Source of the DNA: Massilia alkalitolerans DSM 17462
GTDB lineage: Bacteria; Pseudomonadota; Gammaproteobacteria; Burkholderiales; Burkholderiaceae_D
Reading direction: 5' to 3'
Length of the DNA stretch: 38,057 nt
Assembly: GCF_000427785.1 (NCBI RefSeq)
Contig: NZ_ATYR01000021.1
Span: forward strand, 69,643-107,699
In this document: in pieces, positions 1 to 8,110 of the stretch
Layout of the letters: every line of letters begins with the position of its first letter
Numbering within the stretch: position 1 is the stretch's first letter
Made by a program: the position numbers and the translations under genes
Notes under the pieces: generated by a model
Told to the model about the DNA's origin: nothing
Seen by the model: only the letters and a program-made list of their open reading frames with translations
Databases searched by the model: none

Positions 1-449
1 AGGCCGACGCGGTCGGTGCCTCGCTGTACTACGGCAAGGGCGCGGGTTCCGAACCGACTGCCTCGGCGGTGATCGCCGACCTGGTCGACGTGACCCGCCT
101 GGCGACCGTCGATCCGTACTGCCGCGTGCCGCACCTGGCCTTCCAGCCGAACGAGATGACCGACGTCGCCATCGTGCCGATGGCCGAGATCACCACCAGC
201 TACTACCTGCGCGTGTATGTGAAGGACCAGCTCGGCGTGATGGCCGACCTGACCCGCATCCTGGCCGATGCCGGCATCTCTATCGATGCGGTACTGCAGA
301 AGGAGCCGGGCGACCAGGTCAACCTTGACATCATCCTGCTGACCCACCAGACCCGCGAGAAGAACATCATCGCGGCGATCGAGAAGATCGAGAAGCTGCC
401 GGCGGTGATCGGCAAGGTCACGCGTATTCGCCTGGAAACCCTGGCCTGA
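1..449 (+). CDS. hom: Homoserine dehydrogenase, C-terminal part (5' end outside window)
   Basis: Homoserine dehydrogenase reduces aspartate semialdehyde to homoserine with NAD(P)H, the branch point to threonine and methionine, in the cytoplasm. The frame is open from base 3 and reads ADAVGASLYYGKGAGSEPTA, the conserved stretch at the end of the catalytic domain. It is followed by a C-terminal ACT domain that begins near TTSYYLRVYVKDQLGVMADL, the usual site of allosteric control by threonine. The stop is TGA at 447-449. The start and the NAD-binding domain lie upstream of the window. A strong terminator follows directly, so this is the last gene of its transcript. The identification rests on the recognised motif and domain order. 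Confidence 0.93.
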   Translation, partial: ADAVGASLYYGKGAGSEPTASAVIADLVDVTRLATVDPYCRVPHLAFQPNEMTDVAIVPMAEITTSYYLRVYVKDQLGVMADLTRILADAGISIDAVLQKEPGDQVNLDIILLTHQTREKNIIAAIEKIEKLPAVIGKVTRIRLETLA

Positions 450-483
450 GGACGGATGCCGCCGCCGACTGGCGGCTGCAACA

Positions 484-530
484 TGATTCGATTTTGCGGC
501 ATTGCTTGCAGAATCGAATCATTTTTTTTT
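484..530 (+). terminator. Rho-independent terminator of hom
   Basis: Stem TGATTCGATTTTGC (484-497) pairs with GCAGAATCGAATCA (508-521), 14 bp with one G-T pair and a 10-nt loop, followed by nine T's (522-530). It lies 35 bases after the hom stop codon. The opposite strand has no T-tract, so it should act mainly on plus-strand transcripts. Confidence 0.92.
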
Positions 531-539
531 GCCCAGCTT

Positions 540-722
540 TTAGGCCTGGGGTAGGCCGAGTGGCAGCATCGCATGCGGGGGCAGGGCATCCTGCCAGGCT
601 GGTGGCGCAGTGTCGTCATCGTCGATGAAGGCACAGGACAGGGCCAGCATGTCGTGTTCGATGTGGTCGAACAGCGCGGTTGTCACGCTGGCGTAGCGGA
701 GGAGGAAGTCGGAAGAAGTCAT
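540..722 (-). CDS. Small conserved-looking hypothetical protein (60 aa)
   Basis: Sixty-residue open frame with an ATG at 722-720 and TAA at 542-540. It has no membrane segment or signal peptide. The middle is acidic (FIDDDD at residues 33-38) and the C-terminal half is proline-rich. I do not recognise a family. It converges with hom and stops just beyond the hom terminator, a compact arrangement typical of a real gene. The ribosome site is weak (AGGTAG about 9 bases upstream). Coding is inferred from composition and position only; no other frame here looks better. Confidence 0.45.
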   Translation of the reverse strand: MTSSDFLLRYASVTTALFDHIEHDMLALSCAFIDDDDTAPPAWQDALPPHAMLPLGLPQA

Positions 723-978
723 CCGCGGATTCTACCTGCGCTGCGCTGCACAATCGTGTTGTATGTACGAGTGCTTGAGACGTTTCAATCAAGTTTATCA
801 ATGCCTCCGGTTGACATGGCGCGCCGCTTGAACCGTTCGGCGGTCTATGCTTTTTACCCATCCGGTATCGCCAGCCGACACTTTAGGAATTAATATCGGC
901 AACGCAACAATAAAACAGGGTAATCCACCCCGTGCGCTGTTGTAGATTACGCCTTCCAATGTTCACGAGCCAACCCGC
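723..978. other. Intergenic region upstream of the transporter/acyltransferase gene
   Basis: This 256-base stretch separates the 60-aa gene from the transporter/acyltransferase gene. It holds no convincing gene. A TTGACA occurs at 811-816 and a TATGCT at 846-851 on the plus strand, but their spacing (29 bases) is too long for one standard promoter, so no promoter is called. No clear Shine-Dalgarno sequence precedes the ATG at 979. Confidence 0.4.
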
Positions 979-2874
979 ATGAGCCAACCGAGCCAGTTTT
1001 CCCTGCTGACCCAGCGCCGTTTCGGCCCCTTCTTCTGGACCCAGTTCTTTGGCGCCTTCAACGACAACCTGTTCAAGACCGCGCTGCTGGTTGCGCTGAC
1101 CTTCGACACGGCGAACTGGACCACGGCCGACCCGGGCATGCTGAACAACCTGATCGCAGGCCTGTTCATCCTGCCTTTCGTGCTGTTCTCGGCGACCTCC
1201 GGCCAGATCGCCGACAAGTTCGACAAGGCGCGCATGGCCAGGTTCGTCAAGCTGCTGGAAATCGCCATCATGCTGGTAGCCGGCATCGGCTGGCTGACCC
1301 ATACGCTGTGGGTCCTGATCGCCGCCGTGGTCGGCATGGGCCTGCACTCGACCCTGTTCGGTCCGGTCAAGTACGCCTACCTGCCGCAGCACCTGAAATC
1401 GGACGAGCTGGTGGGCGGCAATGGCGTGATCGAGATGGGGACCTTCGTCGGCATCCTGCTGGGCGAGGTCGCAGGCACCCTGCTGGTCGGCGTGAAACCC
1501 TGGGGTATCGAACTGGTCGCCGGCGGTACGCTGCTGTGCGCAGTGCTGGGCCTGATCGCCAGCTGGCGCATTCCGCCCTCGCCGGCGCCGGTGCCGGACC
1601 TGAAAATCAGCCGCAACCCCTTCGCCGAATCGATCCGCAACCTGAAGTTCTCGAGCCAGAACCGCACCGTGTTCCTGTCGATGCTGGGCAATTCCTGGTT
1701 CTGGTTCTACGGCGCGCTGGTGCTGTCGCAGTTCCCGCTGTACGCCAAGGATTACCTGCACGGCGACCACAGCGTGATCATGCTGCTCCTGACCGTGTTC
1801 TCGCTCGGGATCGGCGCCGGCTCGCTGCTGTGCGAGAAGCTGTCGGGCCGCAAGGTGGAGATCGGCCTGGTGCCGTTCGGCTCGATCGGCCTGTCGGTGT
1901 TCGGCATCGACCTGTATTTCGCGAGCGTGGCCTATGCCGAGCTCAACGGCGCCGCGACCGTGGGCGCCCTCACGCTGCTCGGCCTGCCGGGCGCCTGGCG
2001 CATCATGCTCGACCTGGTGCTGATCGGCGTGTTCGGCGGCCTGTTCATCGTGCCGCTGTTCGCCCTGATCCAGACCCGCTGCGACCAGAAGCACGTCTCG
2101 CGCACCATCGCCGGCATGAACATCCTGAATGCGCTGTTCATGGTGGCCGCCGCCGGCCTGGCCATCGTTCTGCTGGGGCAGGGCTTTACGATTCCGGAGA
2201 TGTTCCTGGTGACGGCGCTGCTGAACGCCTGCGTGGCGGTGTACATCTTCTCGCTGGTGCCGGAATTCCTGATGCGCTTCCTGGCCTGGCTCCTGATTCA
2301 TACCGGCTACCGCGTGCGCACCATCGACGCCGACCGCATTCCCGAGCAGGGCCCGGCGGTGCTGGTCTGCAACCACGTGAGCTATGTCGACGCGCTCGTC
2401 ATCGGCGCCGCCAGCCCGCGCCCGATCCGTTTCGTGATGGACCACCGCATCTTCAGGACGCCCTTCCTGCGCTGGATCTTCCGCGCGGCCAAGGCGATCC
2501 CGATTGCGCCGGCCAAGGAGGACCCGTTCATGATGGAGCGCGCGTTCGTCGACATCGCGGAAGCGCTGCACCAGGGCGAACTGGTGTGCATCTTCCCGGA
2601 AGGGAAGCTGACCCACACCGGCGAGATCAACGAGTTCCGCAGCGGGATCGCCAAGATCGTCGAGCGCAGCAAGGTGCCGGTGATCCCGATGGCGCTGCGC
2701 GGGCTGTGGGGCAGCGTGTTCACGCGCGATAAGTCGAACGTGTTCGAGCGCTCGTTCGCGCGCGGGATCCGCTCGAAGCTGGCGCTGGCGGTAGGGCAGC
2801 CGGTGGCGCCGGAGGCGGCGTCGCCGGAGTATCTCCAGCAGCAGGTGCTGGAACTGAGGGGCGAGTGGAAATAG
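979..2874 (+). CDS. MFS lysophospholipid transporter fused to 1-acylglycerophosphate acyltransferase
   Basis: A 631-aa fusion. Residues about 1-430 form a multi-span major facilitator domain of the LplT type (opening with FFWTQFFGAFNDNLFKTALL), which flips lysophospholipids across the inner membrane. Residues about 440-631 form a PlsC-type acyltransferase with the HX4D motif (NHVSYVD, H466 and D471) and the FPEG motif (539-542), which would re-acylate the imported lysolipid in the cytoplasm. The classic Aas/LplT route also uses an acyl-ACP synthetase domain; that AMP-binding domain is absent here, so the acyl donor must come from elsewhere. The 3' part of the gene is duplicated as a decayed fragment at 3498-3607. 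Domain calls are firm; exact substrate is inferred. Confidence 0.9.
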   Translation: MSQPSQFSLLTQRRFGPFFWTQFFGAFNDNLFKTALLVALTFDTANWTTADPGMLNNLIAGLFILPFVLFSATSGQIADKFDKARMARFVKLLEIAIMLVAGIGWLTHTLWVLIAAVVGMGLHSTLFGPVKYAYLPQHLKSDELVGGNGVIEMGTFVGILLGEVAGTLLVGVKPWGIELVAGGTLLCAVLGLIASWRIPPSPAPVPDLKISRNPFAESIRNLKFSSQNRTVFLSMLGNSWFWFYGALVLSQFPLYAKDYLHGDHSVIMLLLTVFSLGIGAGSLLCEKLSGRKVEIGLVPFGSIGLSVFGIDLYFASVAYAELNGAATVGALTLLGLPGAWRIMLDLVLIGVFGGLFIVPLFALIQTRCDQKHVSRTIAGMNILNALFMVAAAGLAIVLLGQGFTIPEMFLVTALLNACVAVYIFSLVPEFLMRFLAWLLIHTGYRVRTIDADRIPEQGPAVLVCNHVSYVDALVIGAASPRPIRFVMDHRIFRTPFLRWIFRAAKAIPIAPAKEDPFMMERAFVDIAEALHQGELVCIFPEGKLTHTGEINEFRSGIAKIVERSKVPVIPMALRGLWGSVFTRDKSNVFERSFARGIRSKLALAVGQPVAPEAASPEYLQQQVLELRGEWK

Positions 2875-2953
2875 GCAGGCTTACGGTGATCGTGAGTGGA
2901 CCTTGGACGATTATTGAACCTTATCCTCATCCGCATGCGCAAGGAGGCCGATG

Positions 2954-3511
2954 ATGCGACCGTTCATTTTTGCTGCTGTCCTGTCCTGCTCTGCATCGTC
3001 TGGCGTCATGGCCTGCGGGCCAGTTGCGCCTGAGTTTTGGGAAGATTCGCCAAAGCGCGTGAAGTCGAATTTCGACAATGCGGAATTTGTGGTCGTTGCG
3101 CTTGTCAGCGACGTCAGAAACGTATCGGTCTCAGATAAGACATTCCCTCGTTTTACATCCGTCGTAGAGCGCGCCAGGTTTCGCGTTGAGCGCTCATTCA
3201 AGGGGAAACTGAAACCCGGCGATACGTTCACGATCGAATCCGGCAAGACTGCTTGTGGGCGCGGGGTCTTGAGCGCGGAATGGGCCCCCCTGACATCCGG
3301 GGAAGAGTTGCCGCGAGCCGAATACCCAAAACGATGGCTCATCTATTACACGTCAACGCCGTTCATGCCGAATTCCCCCGTCCAGCCTCCGGCTTTTGAA
3401 ATCAGCGTATCACGGCAGAGCATGCCAGTAGACTACGCGTCCTATGACCTGGAGCTACTAAAGAAGTTTGCTGGGTCATGGACACGGCAGAGGGGGCGCC
3501 AGGATCGTTGA
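2954..3511 (+). CDS. Secreted hypothetical protein, possibly NTR/TIMP-like
   Basis: A strong Shine-Dalgarno AAGGAGG (2941-2947) is 6 bases before the ATG at 2954 and only 3 before the ATG at 2951, so 2954 is preferred (185 aa). The N-terminus is a signal peptide ending near GVMA, with a cysteine right after it; the -2 methionine makes a lipobox doubtful. The mature part contains two more features, a VERSFKGKLKPGDTFTI strand pattern and a CG pair near TACGRG, which resemble small bacterial NTR/TIMP-like beta-barrels; this is a weak guess. Codon use and base composition are visibly less GC-rich than in neighbours. Its last codons run into the decayed duplicate of the preceding gene. Function unknown. 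Confidence 0.75.
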   Translation: MRPFIFAAVLSCSASSGVMACGPVAPEFWEDSPKRVKSNFDNAEFVVVALVSDVRNVSVSDKTFPRFTSVVERARFRVERSFKGKLKPGDTFTIESGKTACGRGVLSAEWAPLTSGEELPRAEYPKRWLIYYTSTPFMPNSPVQPPAFEISVSRQSMPVDYASYDLELLKKFAGSWTRQRGRQDR

Positions 3512-3607
3512 GCGCAGCAAGGTGCCGGTGATCCCGATGGCGCTGCGCGGACTGTAGGGCAGCTGGTGGCGCCCGAGGCGGCGTCGTCGGAGTATCTGCA
3601 GCAGCAA
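3498..3607 (+). repeat. Decayed partial copy of the 3' end of the transporter/acyltransferase gene
   Basis: Bases 3498-3563 align without gaps to 2650-2715 (62 of 66 identical by eye). Bases 3564-3607 align to 2801-2844 (39 of 44 identical). The 85 bases 2716-2800 are missing from the copy. The break falls on a short direct repeat, GGGCAGC, present at 2709-2715 and 2794-2800, so slippage or recombination between the repeats explains the deletion. The copied frame has a TAG within it and cannot encode the acyltransferase end. The stop codon of the 2954 gene lies inside the copy. Confidence 0.9.
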
Positions 3608-3672
3608 GCAGACGCGACTGCCGGCACGCAAGCCCTTGATGACGAGGGCTCCGGATCCGCATGACAAACCGC

Positions 3673-3699
3673 CCTGGCGCTTCACGCTGCCGCGCCAGG
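3673..3699. other. GC-rich hairpin downstream of the small membrane peptide gene
   Basis: CCTGGCGC (3673-3680) pairs perfectly with GCGCCAGG (3692-3699) across an 11-nt loop. On the minus strand it lies just after the 46-aa gene and is followed by only a short T-rich stretch (TTTGT), so it is at best a weak terminator. The rest of 3608-3721 shows nothing recognisable. Confidence 0.35.
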
Positions 3700-3721
3700 C
3701 GCGGGCGCATCCATTACATCA

Positions 3722-3862
3722 TCAGGATGCGTTCGGTAGCGACTTCTGTTGCTTGTTTTGCTTATAGAAGAACAAGCCCATGGTTGCCGTCGCAAGCACA
3801 AGGAGAACGCTTGCAGGGTCGACGGTGACGTTGACGCGCACATCTACTTTGACGTCTTTCAT
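3722..3862 (-). CDS. Small single-span membrane protein (46 aa)
   Basis: ATG at 3862-3860, TGA at 3724-3722. A GAGGAA ribosome site lies a few bases upstream and supports this start. The frame stays open farther upstream, but that extension would run through the tRNA gene and is not protein-like. The product has a polar N-terminus of alternating charged and hydrophobic residues (KVDVRVNVTVD), one hydrophobic segment (about residues 19-33, VLLVLATATMGLFF) and a basic tail with several lysines and glutamines. It is probably an inner-membrane peptide with a cytoplasmic tail. Family unknown. Confidence 0.6.
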   Translation of the reverse strand: MKDVKVDVRVNVTVDPASVLLVLATATMGLFFYKQNKQQKSLPNAS

Positions 3863-4023
3863 ATCTTTCCTCGATGCGTGGTTGAGTCTTGCTGAACGCA
3901 GCAATGCCTTTGAACTCAAGCATAGCATGGGCTGTTGACCGAACGAGCTCGGGACGGCCTGACGATCACGGGATGGCGGGAATCGGCACCGCCATGCTTG
4001 GTGACGGCGCATGGGTGACGCGG

Positions 4024-4052
4024 AAAAGCAAAAGGCCAACCGATGGTTGGCC
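4024..4052 (-). terminator. Rho-independent terminator of tRNA-Pro
   Basis: On the minus strand GGCCAACC pairs with GGTTGGCC (4034-4052, 3-nt loop) and is followed by TTTTGCTTTT. It begins 18 bases after the tRNA 3' end. Confidence 0.9.
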
Positions 4053-4069
4053 CTGCTTGATTGATTTGT

Positions 4070-4146
<77 letters not shown>

Positions 4147-4158
4147 ACGAACTCTGAA

Positions 4159-4167
4159 ATTATATCA
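4159..4167 (-). promoter_or_regulatory. Extended -10 promoter of tRNA-Pro
   Basis: On the minus strand the sequence TGATATAAT gives a perfect TATAAT (4164-4159) with the extended TGn motif, ending 12 bases before the tRNA 5' end. The -35 region is poor, as expected for an extended -10 promoter. The -10 is embedded in an imperfect inverted repeat, CTCTGAAATTATATCAGAG (4152-4170). Confidence 0.7.
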
Positions 4168-4255
4168 GAGCTCGTCCGAATACTTGAGTTTTTGTAATAG
4201 GTTTGTGCTCAGTTTTTTGCGCTTTCACAGACGGCCTGCGTCAATACGGCCTGAT

Positions 4256-5380
4256 CTAGGCGAAGGCAAGCGTCGCGTCGTCCGTGCGTGCCGGCCTGTG
4301 CGGGGCGGCAGCCAGCAGCTCGACGGCGGCCTCCAGCACGGTGCGCGGCGCCACGGAGTCCAGGCAGGCATGGTGACCCTGCGGGCAGCTGCTGCGCAGG
4401 CAGTTGCGGCAGCTGACGTCGTGGAACAGCAGGCGGTGCGCCACGCGCCACGGGGTGTGCTGGGGATTGGTCAGCGCATACAGGTCGACCAGCGGCGTGC
4501 CGACGGCGGCCGCGATGTGCGCCGGGCCGGTGTTGCCGGTGATGAGCAGGCTTGCGCCGCGGATCAGCGCACCCAGTTCGCCCAGTCCGAGCTTGCCGAT
4601 CAGGGAATGCGCCGGGCTGCGCCAGCCGTCGGTGAGCGGGCGCAGCGCCTCCACGTCGTTGCCGTCGCCGGTGAGGATGATCTTGTGCTTGAACTGCCTG
4701 TGCAGCATGCCGATCAAGACCAGCCAGTGGCGGATGGGATAGCGGCGCGAGGCGGCGCTCGCCCCCGCATGCAGCACCAGATAGGGTGCTGACGGATCGA
4801 CCGCCCCTTCCTCCAGCATGGCACTGACGCGCGCGGCGTGGGCCGCGGCGACGGCGAAGGAGAGCGAGGTGTCGGACGTGGTGCAGCCGACGTCGGCCAC
4901 CAGGTCGAGCTGGCGCTGCACTTCGTGGCGGGTCGCCCGTTCGCGCTCGCGCTCCGGCACCCAGTGAGTGAGCAGCTGGTAAGGCTTCTCGCGGCAGGAG
5001 GCCAGGCGCAAGGGAATGCCCGCCAGCTGGCACAGCATCGCGGCGGGCAGGGGGCTTTGCGAGTACGACGTAAACATGACGGCGGCATCGAAGCGCTGGG
5101 CAGCGAGCTGCGCGGCGCATTCCTGCAGCGCTTGCGCGCCCATGGGGTGGTCGTGCTTCATCCACGGGGCACGAAAACCGATCGCAGCGTCGAGCTCGGG
5201 AACGTACGGCGCTACCGCCGCGCCCGACGGGGAGCTGAGCAGGGTCAGGTGGCAGCCCGGCAGGGACTGGCGCAGGGCCCGGATCGCCGGCGTGCACATG
5301 AGCACGTCGCCGAGCGAATCGAGCCGGACGCACAGGATGCGCCGTGCGGCCTGCCAGGGCCGTGACGACTGGGCGCTCAT
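4256..5380 (-). CDS. Glycosyltransferase family 9 (heptosyltransferase-like)
   Basis: A 374-aa GT9 protein, the family of ADP-heptose:LPS heptosyltransferases that build the LPS inner core at the cytoplasmic face of the inner membrane. The N-terminal domain opens with ILCVRLDSLGDVLMCTPAIR, the family's acceptor-side motif. The C-terminal nucleotide-sugar domain has GDGNDVE and TGNTGPAHIAAAVGTPLVDL, where the usual GNDTGPMH is slightly changed. A cysteine cluster near the end (CRNCLRSSCPQG) is also typical. The start at 5380 is chosen because the motif begins 20 residues in; the frame stays open upstream through the preceding gene. It is last in a six-gene minus-strand cluster, 23 bases after the phosphatase gene. 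Sugar donor and acceptor cannot be told from sequence. Confidence 0.85.
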   Translation of the reverse strand: MSAQSSRPWQAARRILCVRLDSLGDVLMCTPAIRALRQSLPGCHLTLLSSPSGAAVAPYVPELDAAIGFRAPWMKHDHPMGAQALQECAAQLAAQRFDAAVMFTSYSQSPLPAAMLCQLAGIPLRLASCREKPYQLLTHWVPERERERATRHEVQRQLDLVADVGCTTSDTSLSFAVAAAHAARVSAMLEEGAVDPSAPYLVLHAGASAASRRYPIRHWLVLIGMLHRQFKHKIILTGDGNDVEALRPLTDGWRSPAHSLIGKLGLGELGALIRGASLLITGNTGPAHIAAAVGTPLVDLYALTNPQHTPWRVAHRLLFHDVSCRNCLRSSCPQGHHACLDSVAPRTVLEAAVELLAAAPHRPARTDDATLAFA

Positions 5381-5403
5381 GGGCGCCTCTTCGTGAACCA
5401 GTC

Positions 5404-5970
5404 TCACAGCCGCGCCTCCTCGTGCGAGGCGATCAGCACGGCCGCCGCATACAGGTCGGGCGCCATCCGGGTGGGCACGCGGCGCGGGCCGAGCCGCCAT
5501 TCGGTCTCGTTGCCGTTGTCGATCAGGAGCGTGCGGCAGCCGGCGCGGTTGCCGGCTTCGACGTCGTGCAGGATGTCGCCGATCATCCAGGATTCGCGCA
5601 GGTTGATGTCGTGGTCGTGCGCTGCCTTGATGAGCATGCCCGGCGAGGGCTTGCGGCAGGCGCACACCATGGCGTAGCTGCCGACCGTGCCCAGCGGGTG
5701 GTGCGGGCAGTAATAGAAGCCGTCCAGCGACAGGTTCTCGCGAAACAGCAGGTCGGCCAGGCGGTCGGCGACCGGCCCCATGGCGTCTTCGCCGAAGCAG
5801 CCGTGCGCGATGCCGGACTGGTTGGTCACGACAAAGAAGCGGTAGTCGAGCCGGGCCAGCAGCCGCAGGGCGGCGCCGGCGCCGCTCACCAGCTGGATCC
5901 GGCGCGGCTCGACGTTATAGGGCAGGTCGTCGACCAGGGTGCCATCCTTGTCGAGGAAGATCGCTTTCAT
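5404..5970 (-). CDS. gmhB: HAD phosphatase, D,D-heptose 1,7-bisphosphate 7-phosphatase type
   Basis: A 188-aa HAD hydrolase. The nucleophile motif is FLDKDGTLV (D7, D9), motif II is VVTNQSG, and the metal loop is CPHHP followed by CACRKPSPGM, which supplies the Cys/His/Cys/Cys zinc ligands of the GmhB subgroup. Motif IV is MIGDILHDVEAG. GmhB removes the 7-phosphate from heptose bisphosphate in nucleotide-heptose synthesis. The partner enzymes GmhA and HldE are not in the window, so it may serve a dedicated glycan rather than core LPS. It starts inside the end of the SDR gene (4-nt ATGA overlap, 5967-5970), which indicates translational coupling. A histidinol or other sugar phosphatase is a less likely alternative. 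Confidence 0.82.
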   Translation of the reverse strand: MKAIFLDKDGTLVDDLPYNVEPRRIQLVSGAGAALRLLARLDYRFFVVTNQSGIAHGCFGEDAMGPVADRLADLLFRENLSLDGFYYCPHHPLGTVGSYAMVCACRKPSPGMLIKAAHDHDINLRESWMIGDILHDVEAGNRAGCRTLLIDNGNETEWRLGPRRVPTRMAPDLYAAAVLIASHEEARL

Positions 5971-6713
5971 GGCCAGGAGGTTTCGCGCAGCGGCAGGACC
6001 GTGAGTTCGGCGACCACCGTGGCGGGCGGCAGCACCAGCACGGAATGGATGGCCTCGGCGACGTCGGCCGGGTCTTGCAGGCTGTCGGCGTCGAGGTCGG
6101 GGAAACGGTCGAGCAGGAAGGGCGTGCGCATGCCACCGGCGATCACGGCGGTGACGCGGATGTTTTCCGGACGCAGTTCGGCGTGCAGGGCGTGCGACAG
6201 GCCCAGCAGGCCCCATTTGCTGGCGTGATAGGCGCTGGCGTTGGGCCAGGCGCGCTTGGCGGCGGTGGAGGCGATGTTGACGATGTGGCCGTAGCCGTGG
6301 CGACGCATGGCCTCGGCCGCGTACTTGGACAGCAGGAAGGGCGCCGTCAGATTGGTGCCCACCACGCGCAGCCAGTCCTGGTCCGCGAGTTCGGCGATCG
6401 GCAGGGTGACGTCGGTGCCGGCATTGTTGACGAGGATGTCGAGGCGGCCCAGCACGTCGACGGCATGCGCCACCACGCGCGGCGCCACGGTCGGGTCGGC
6501 GATGTCGACGCCCAGCGCGTGCGCCTGCACGCCCAGTTCGCGCAGCTGCGCCATGTTGTCGGCCAGGCGCGCGGCCTGCCGGTCGACCCCGAAGATGCTG
6601 GCGCCGGAGGCGGCCAGGCGGCGTGCGAGGGCGGCGCCCAGGCCGCTGGCGGCGCCGGTCACCAGTACGACCTTGCCTTGCAGGGAAGGATGCTGCTGCG
6701 TCGAGTTACTCAT
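5967..6713 (-). CDS. Short-chain dehydrogenase/reductase
   Basis: A classical 248-aa SDR. The Rossmann motif is TGAASGLG (19-26), with NNAG in the middle and a catalytic triad of S149, Y162 and K166 (YHASK). An aspartate at the end of strand 2 (FGVDRQ) suggests NAD(H) preference. It is in the glycan cluster, 17 bases after a GT4 gene and overlapping the GmhB-like gene by 4 nt, so it probably modifies a sugar or sugar-lipid intermediate by oxidation, reduction or epimerisation. Substrate unknown; SDR membership is certain. Confidence 0.88.
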   Translation of the reverse strand: MSNSTQQHPSLQGKVVLVTGAASGLGAALARRLAASGASIFGVDRQAARLADNMAQLRELGVQAHALGVDIADPTVAPRVVAHAVDVLGRLDILVNNAGTDVTLPIAELADQDWLRVVGTNLTAPFLLSKYAAEAMRRHGYGHIVNIASTAAKRAWPNASAYHASKWGLLGLSHALHAELRPENIRVTAVIAGGMRTPFLLDRFPDLDADSLQDPADVAEAIHSVLVLPPATVVAELTVLPLRETSWP

Positions 6714-6730
6714 GGGCTCCTCAAGGTGAC

Positions 6731-8110
6731 TTAGTTGGGATAGGCTGCGGCCTCTGCCGCAGGCCGGGTGGCATCGAGCACGTCGGCGTAGATGGCGGCC
6801 AGCTGGGTGGCGACGTGGCGCCAGGTGTAGTGTTCGCAGGCGCGGCGGCGCCCGGCCTCGCCCATTGCGCGCGCCAGCTCGGGATGGCGGTGCAGGCGCG
6901 CCAGCCGGTCGGCCAGCGCCGCCGGATCGCGCGAGGGGATCAGGAAGCCGGTCACGCTGTCGTTGACGGTGCTCTTGATGCCGCCCACCTCGGCGCCGAT
7001 CACGGGACGGGCGCAGGCCATCGCCTCGATCGGCGTGATGCCGAAGGGTTCGTACCAGGGCGTGCTGGCGAAGACGTTGGCGGCGCTGTAGTAGTCGCGC
7101 AGCACCGCGCGCGGCTGCTGGCCCGTGAAGCGCACGTGTGTCGCGATGCCGAGGTCGGCCGCGACACTGCGCAGGCGCGCCAGCTCGAGGCCGTCGCCAC
7201 TGCCGGCGCCGCTGTGGCCGCTGATGTCGCCGCCCACCACCAGCAGCTGCGCGTCGACACCGTAGCGGTGGCGCAGCATGGCCACCCCCTGGATGACGGT
7301 GTCGACGCCCTTGCGCGGCACCATGCGGCCGAGCTGGAGCACGATGAAGCGGCCTTCGTCGAGGCCCAGGCGGGCGCGCGCTTCAGGCATCGGCACCGGC
7401 CACAGTTCGTCGGGCGCGAAGCCGCAGGGCGTGATCGCGATACGCGAGAGTGGCGCGCCGTAGAGCCGTTCCATGTCGTAGCGGTCTTGCGGGCATTCGG
7501 CGATGATGCGGTCGGCCGCGCGCATCAGCGCGGCTTCGATGCGCATGCGCTCGGTGGGGAAAGTGTCGGCCGTGCCCTGCGCCAGGCGCCGGACCCTGCC
7601 CAGCGCATGGAAAGTGATGACGAAGGGCAGTCCGAGCGCCGCCTTCAGTTGCTGGGCGACCATGCCCGACATGAAGAAGTTGGCGTGCGCGATGTCGTAG
7701 GCGGCCGGCTGGCGCCGCGCGAAGCGCGTGACGTAGCGCGAAAACGCATCGATGTGGGGCAGCAGCTGTTCCTTCGGCACGTAGCGCGGCGGCCCGGCCG
7801 GCACGTGGATGACGCGGATGTTTTCGAGCCAGGGCACGACCTGGCGCTGCTCAGGGGCGTCGCGGCGCGTGAACACGTCGACCAGGTGCCCGGCGCGCGC
7901 CAGTTCGCGTGCGAGCTGGGCTACGTAGACGTTCTGGCCGCCGCAGTCGATGCTGCCGGGTGCGGCCAGCGGCGACGCGTGGTCGCTGATGATGGCGATG
8001 CGGCGTGCGCCGGCACCGCCCGCGGCAAGGGATGGCGGGGGGAGCGCCGCTGCCTGTGCCGCTGCCATTGCTGCCACGTTCGCCGCGGCCTGGACTTCAT
8101 CGAGTTTCAT
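6731..8110 (-). CDS. Glycosyltransferase family 4
   Basis: A 459-aa retaining GT-B glycosyltransferase. After a short Ala-rich N-terminal lead, the acceptor domain begins at RRIAIISDHASPLA and carries SIDCGGQNVYVAQLARELA, the glycine-rich loop also seen in sucrose-synthase-like GT4 enzymes. The donor domain has LGRMVPRKGVD and the E-x7-E motif in WYEPFGITPIEAMA. The start at 8110 (MKLDEV) overlaps the upstream gene by ATGA (8107-8110), which fixes the start and implies coupling. The frame is open much farther upstream, but that part is out of frame with the real upstream gene. Linkage formed is unknown. Confidence 0.88.
   Translation of the reverse strand: MKLDEVQAAANVAAMAAAQAAALPPPSLAAGGAGARRIAIISDHASPLAAPGSIDCGGQNVYVAQLARELARAGHLVDVFTRRDAPEQRQVVPWLENIRVIHVPAGPPRYVPKEQLLPHIDAFSRYVTRFARRQPAAYDIAHANFFMSGMVAQQLKAALGLPFVITFHALGRVRRLAQGTADTFPTERMRIEAALMRAADRIIAECPQDRYDMERLYGAPLSRIAITPCGFAPDELWPVPMPEARARLGLDEGRFIVLQLGRMVPRKGVDTVIQGVAMLRHRYGVDAQLLVVGGDISGHSGAGSGDGLELARLRSVAADLGIATHVRFTGQQPRAVLRDYYSAANVFASTPWYEPFGITPIEAMACARPVIGAEVGGIKSTVNDSVTGFLIPSRDPAALADRLARLHRHPELARAMGEAGRRRACEHYTWRHVATQLAAIYADVLDATRPAAEAAAYPN

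Noticed and set aside
883..2616. 577-codon open frame on the minus strand opposite the transporter/acyltransferase gene
   Set aside because: Antisense to a gene with clear motifs; His/Gln/Asp/Arg-rich shadow composition.
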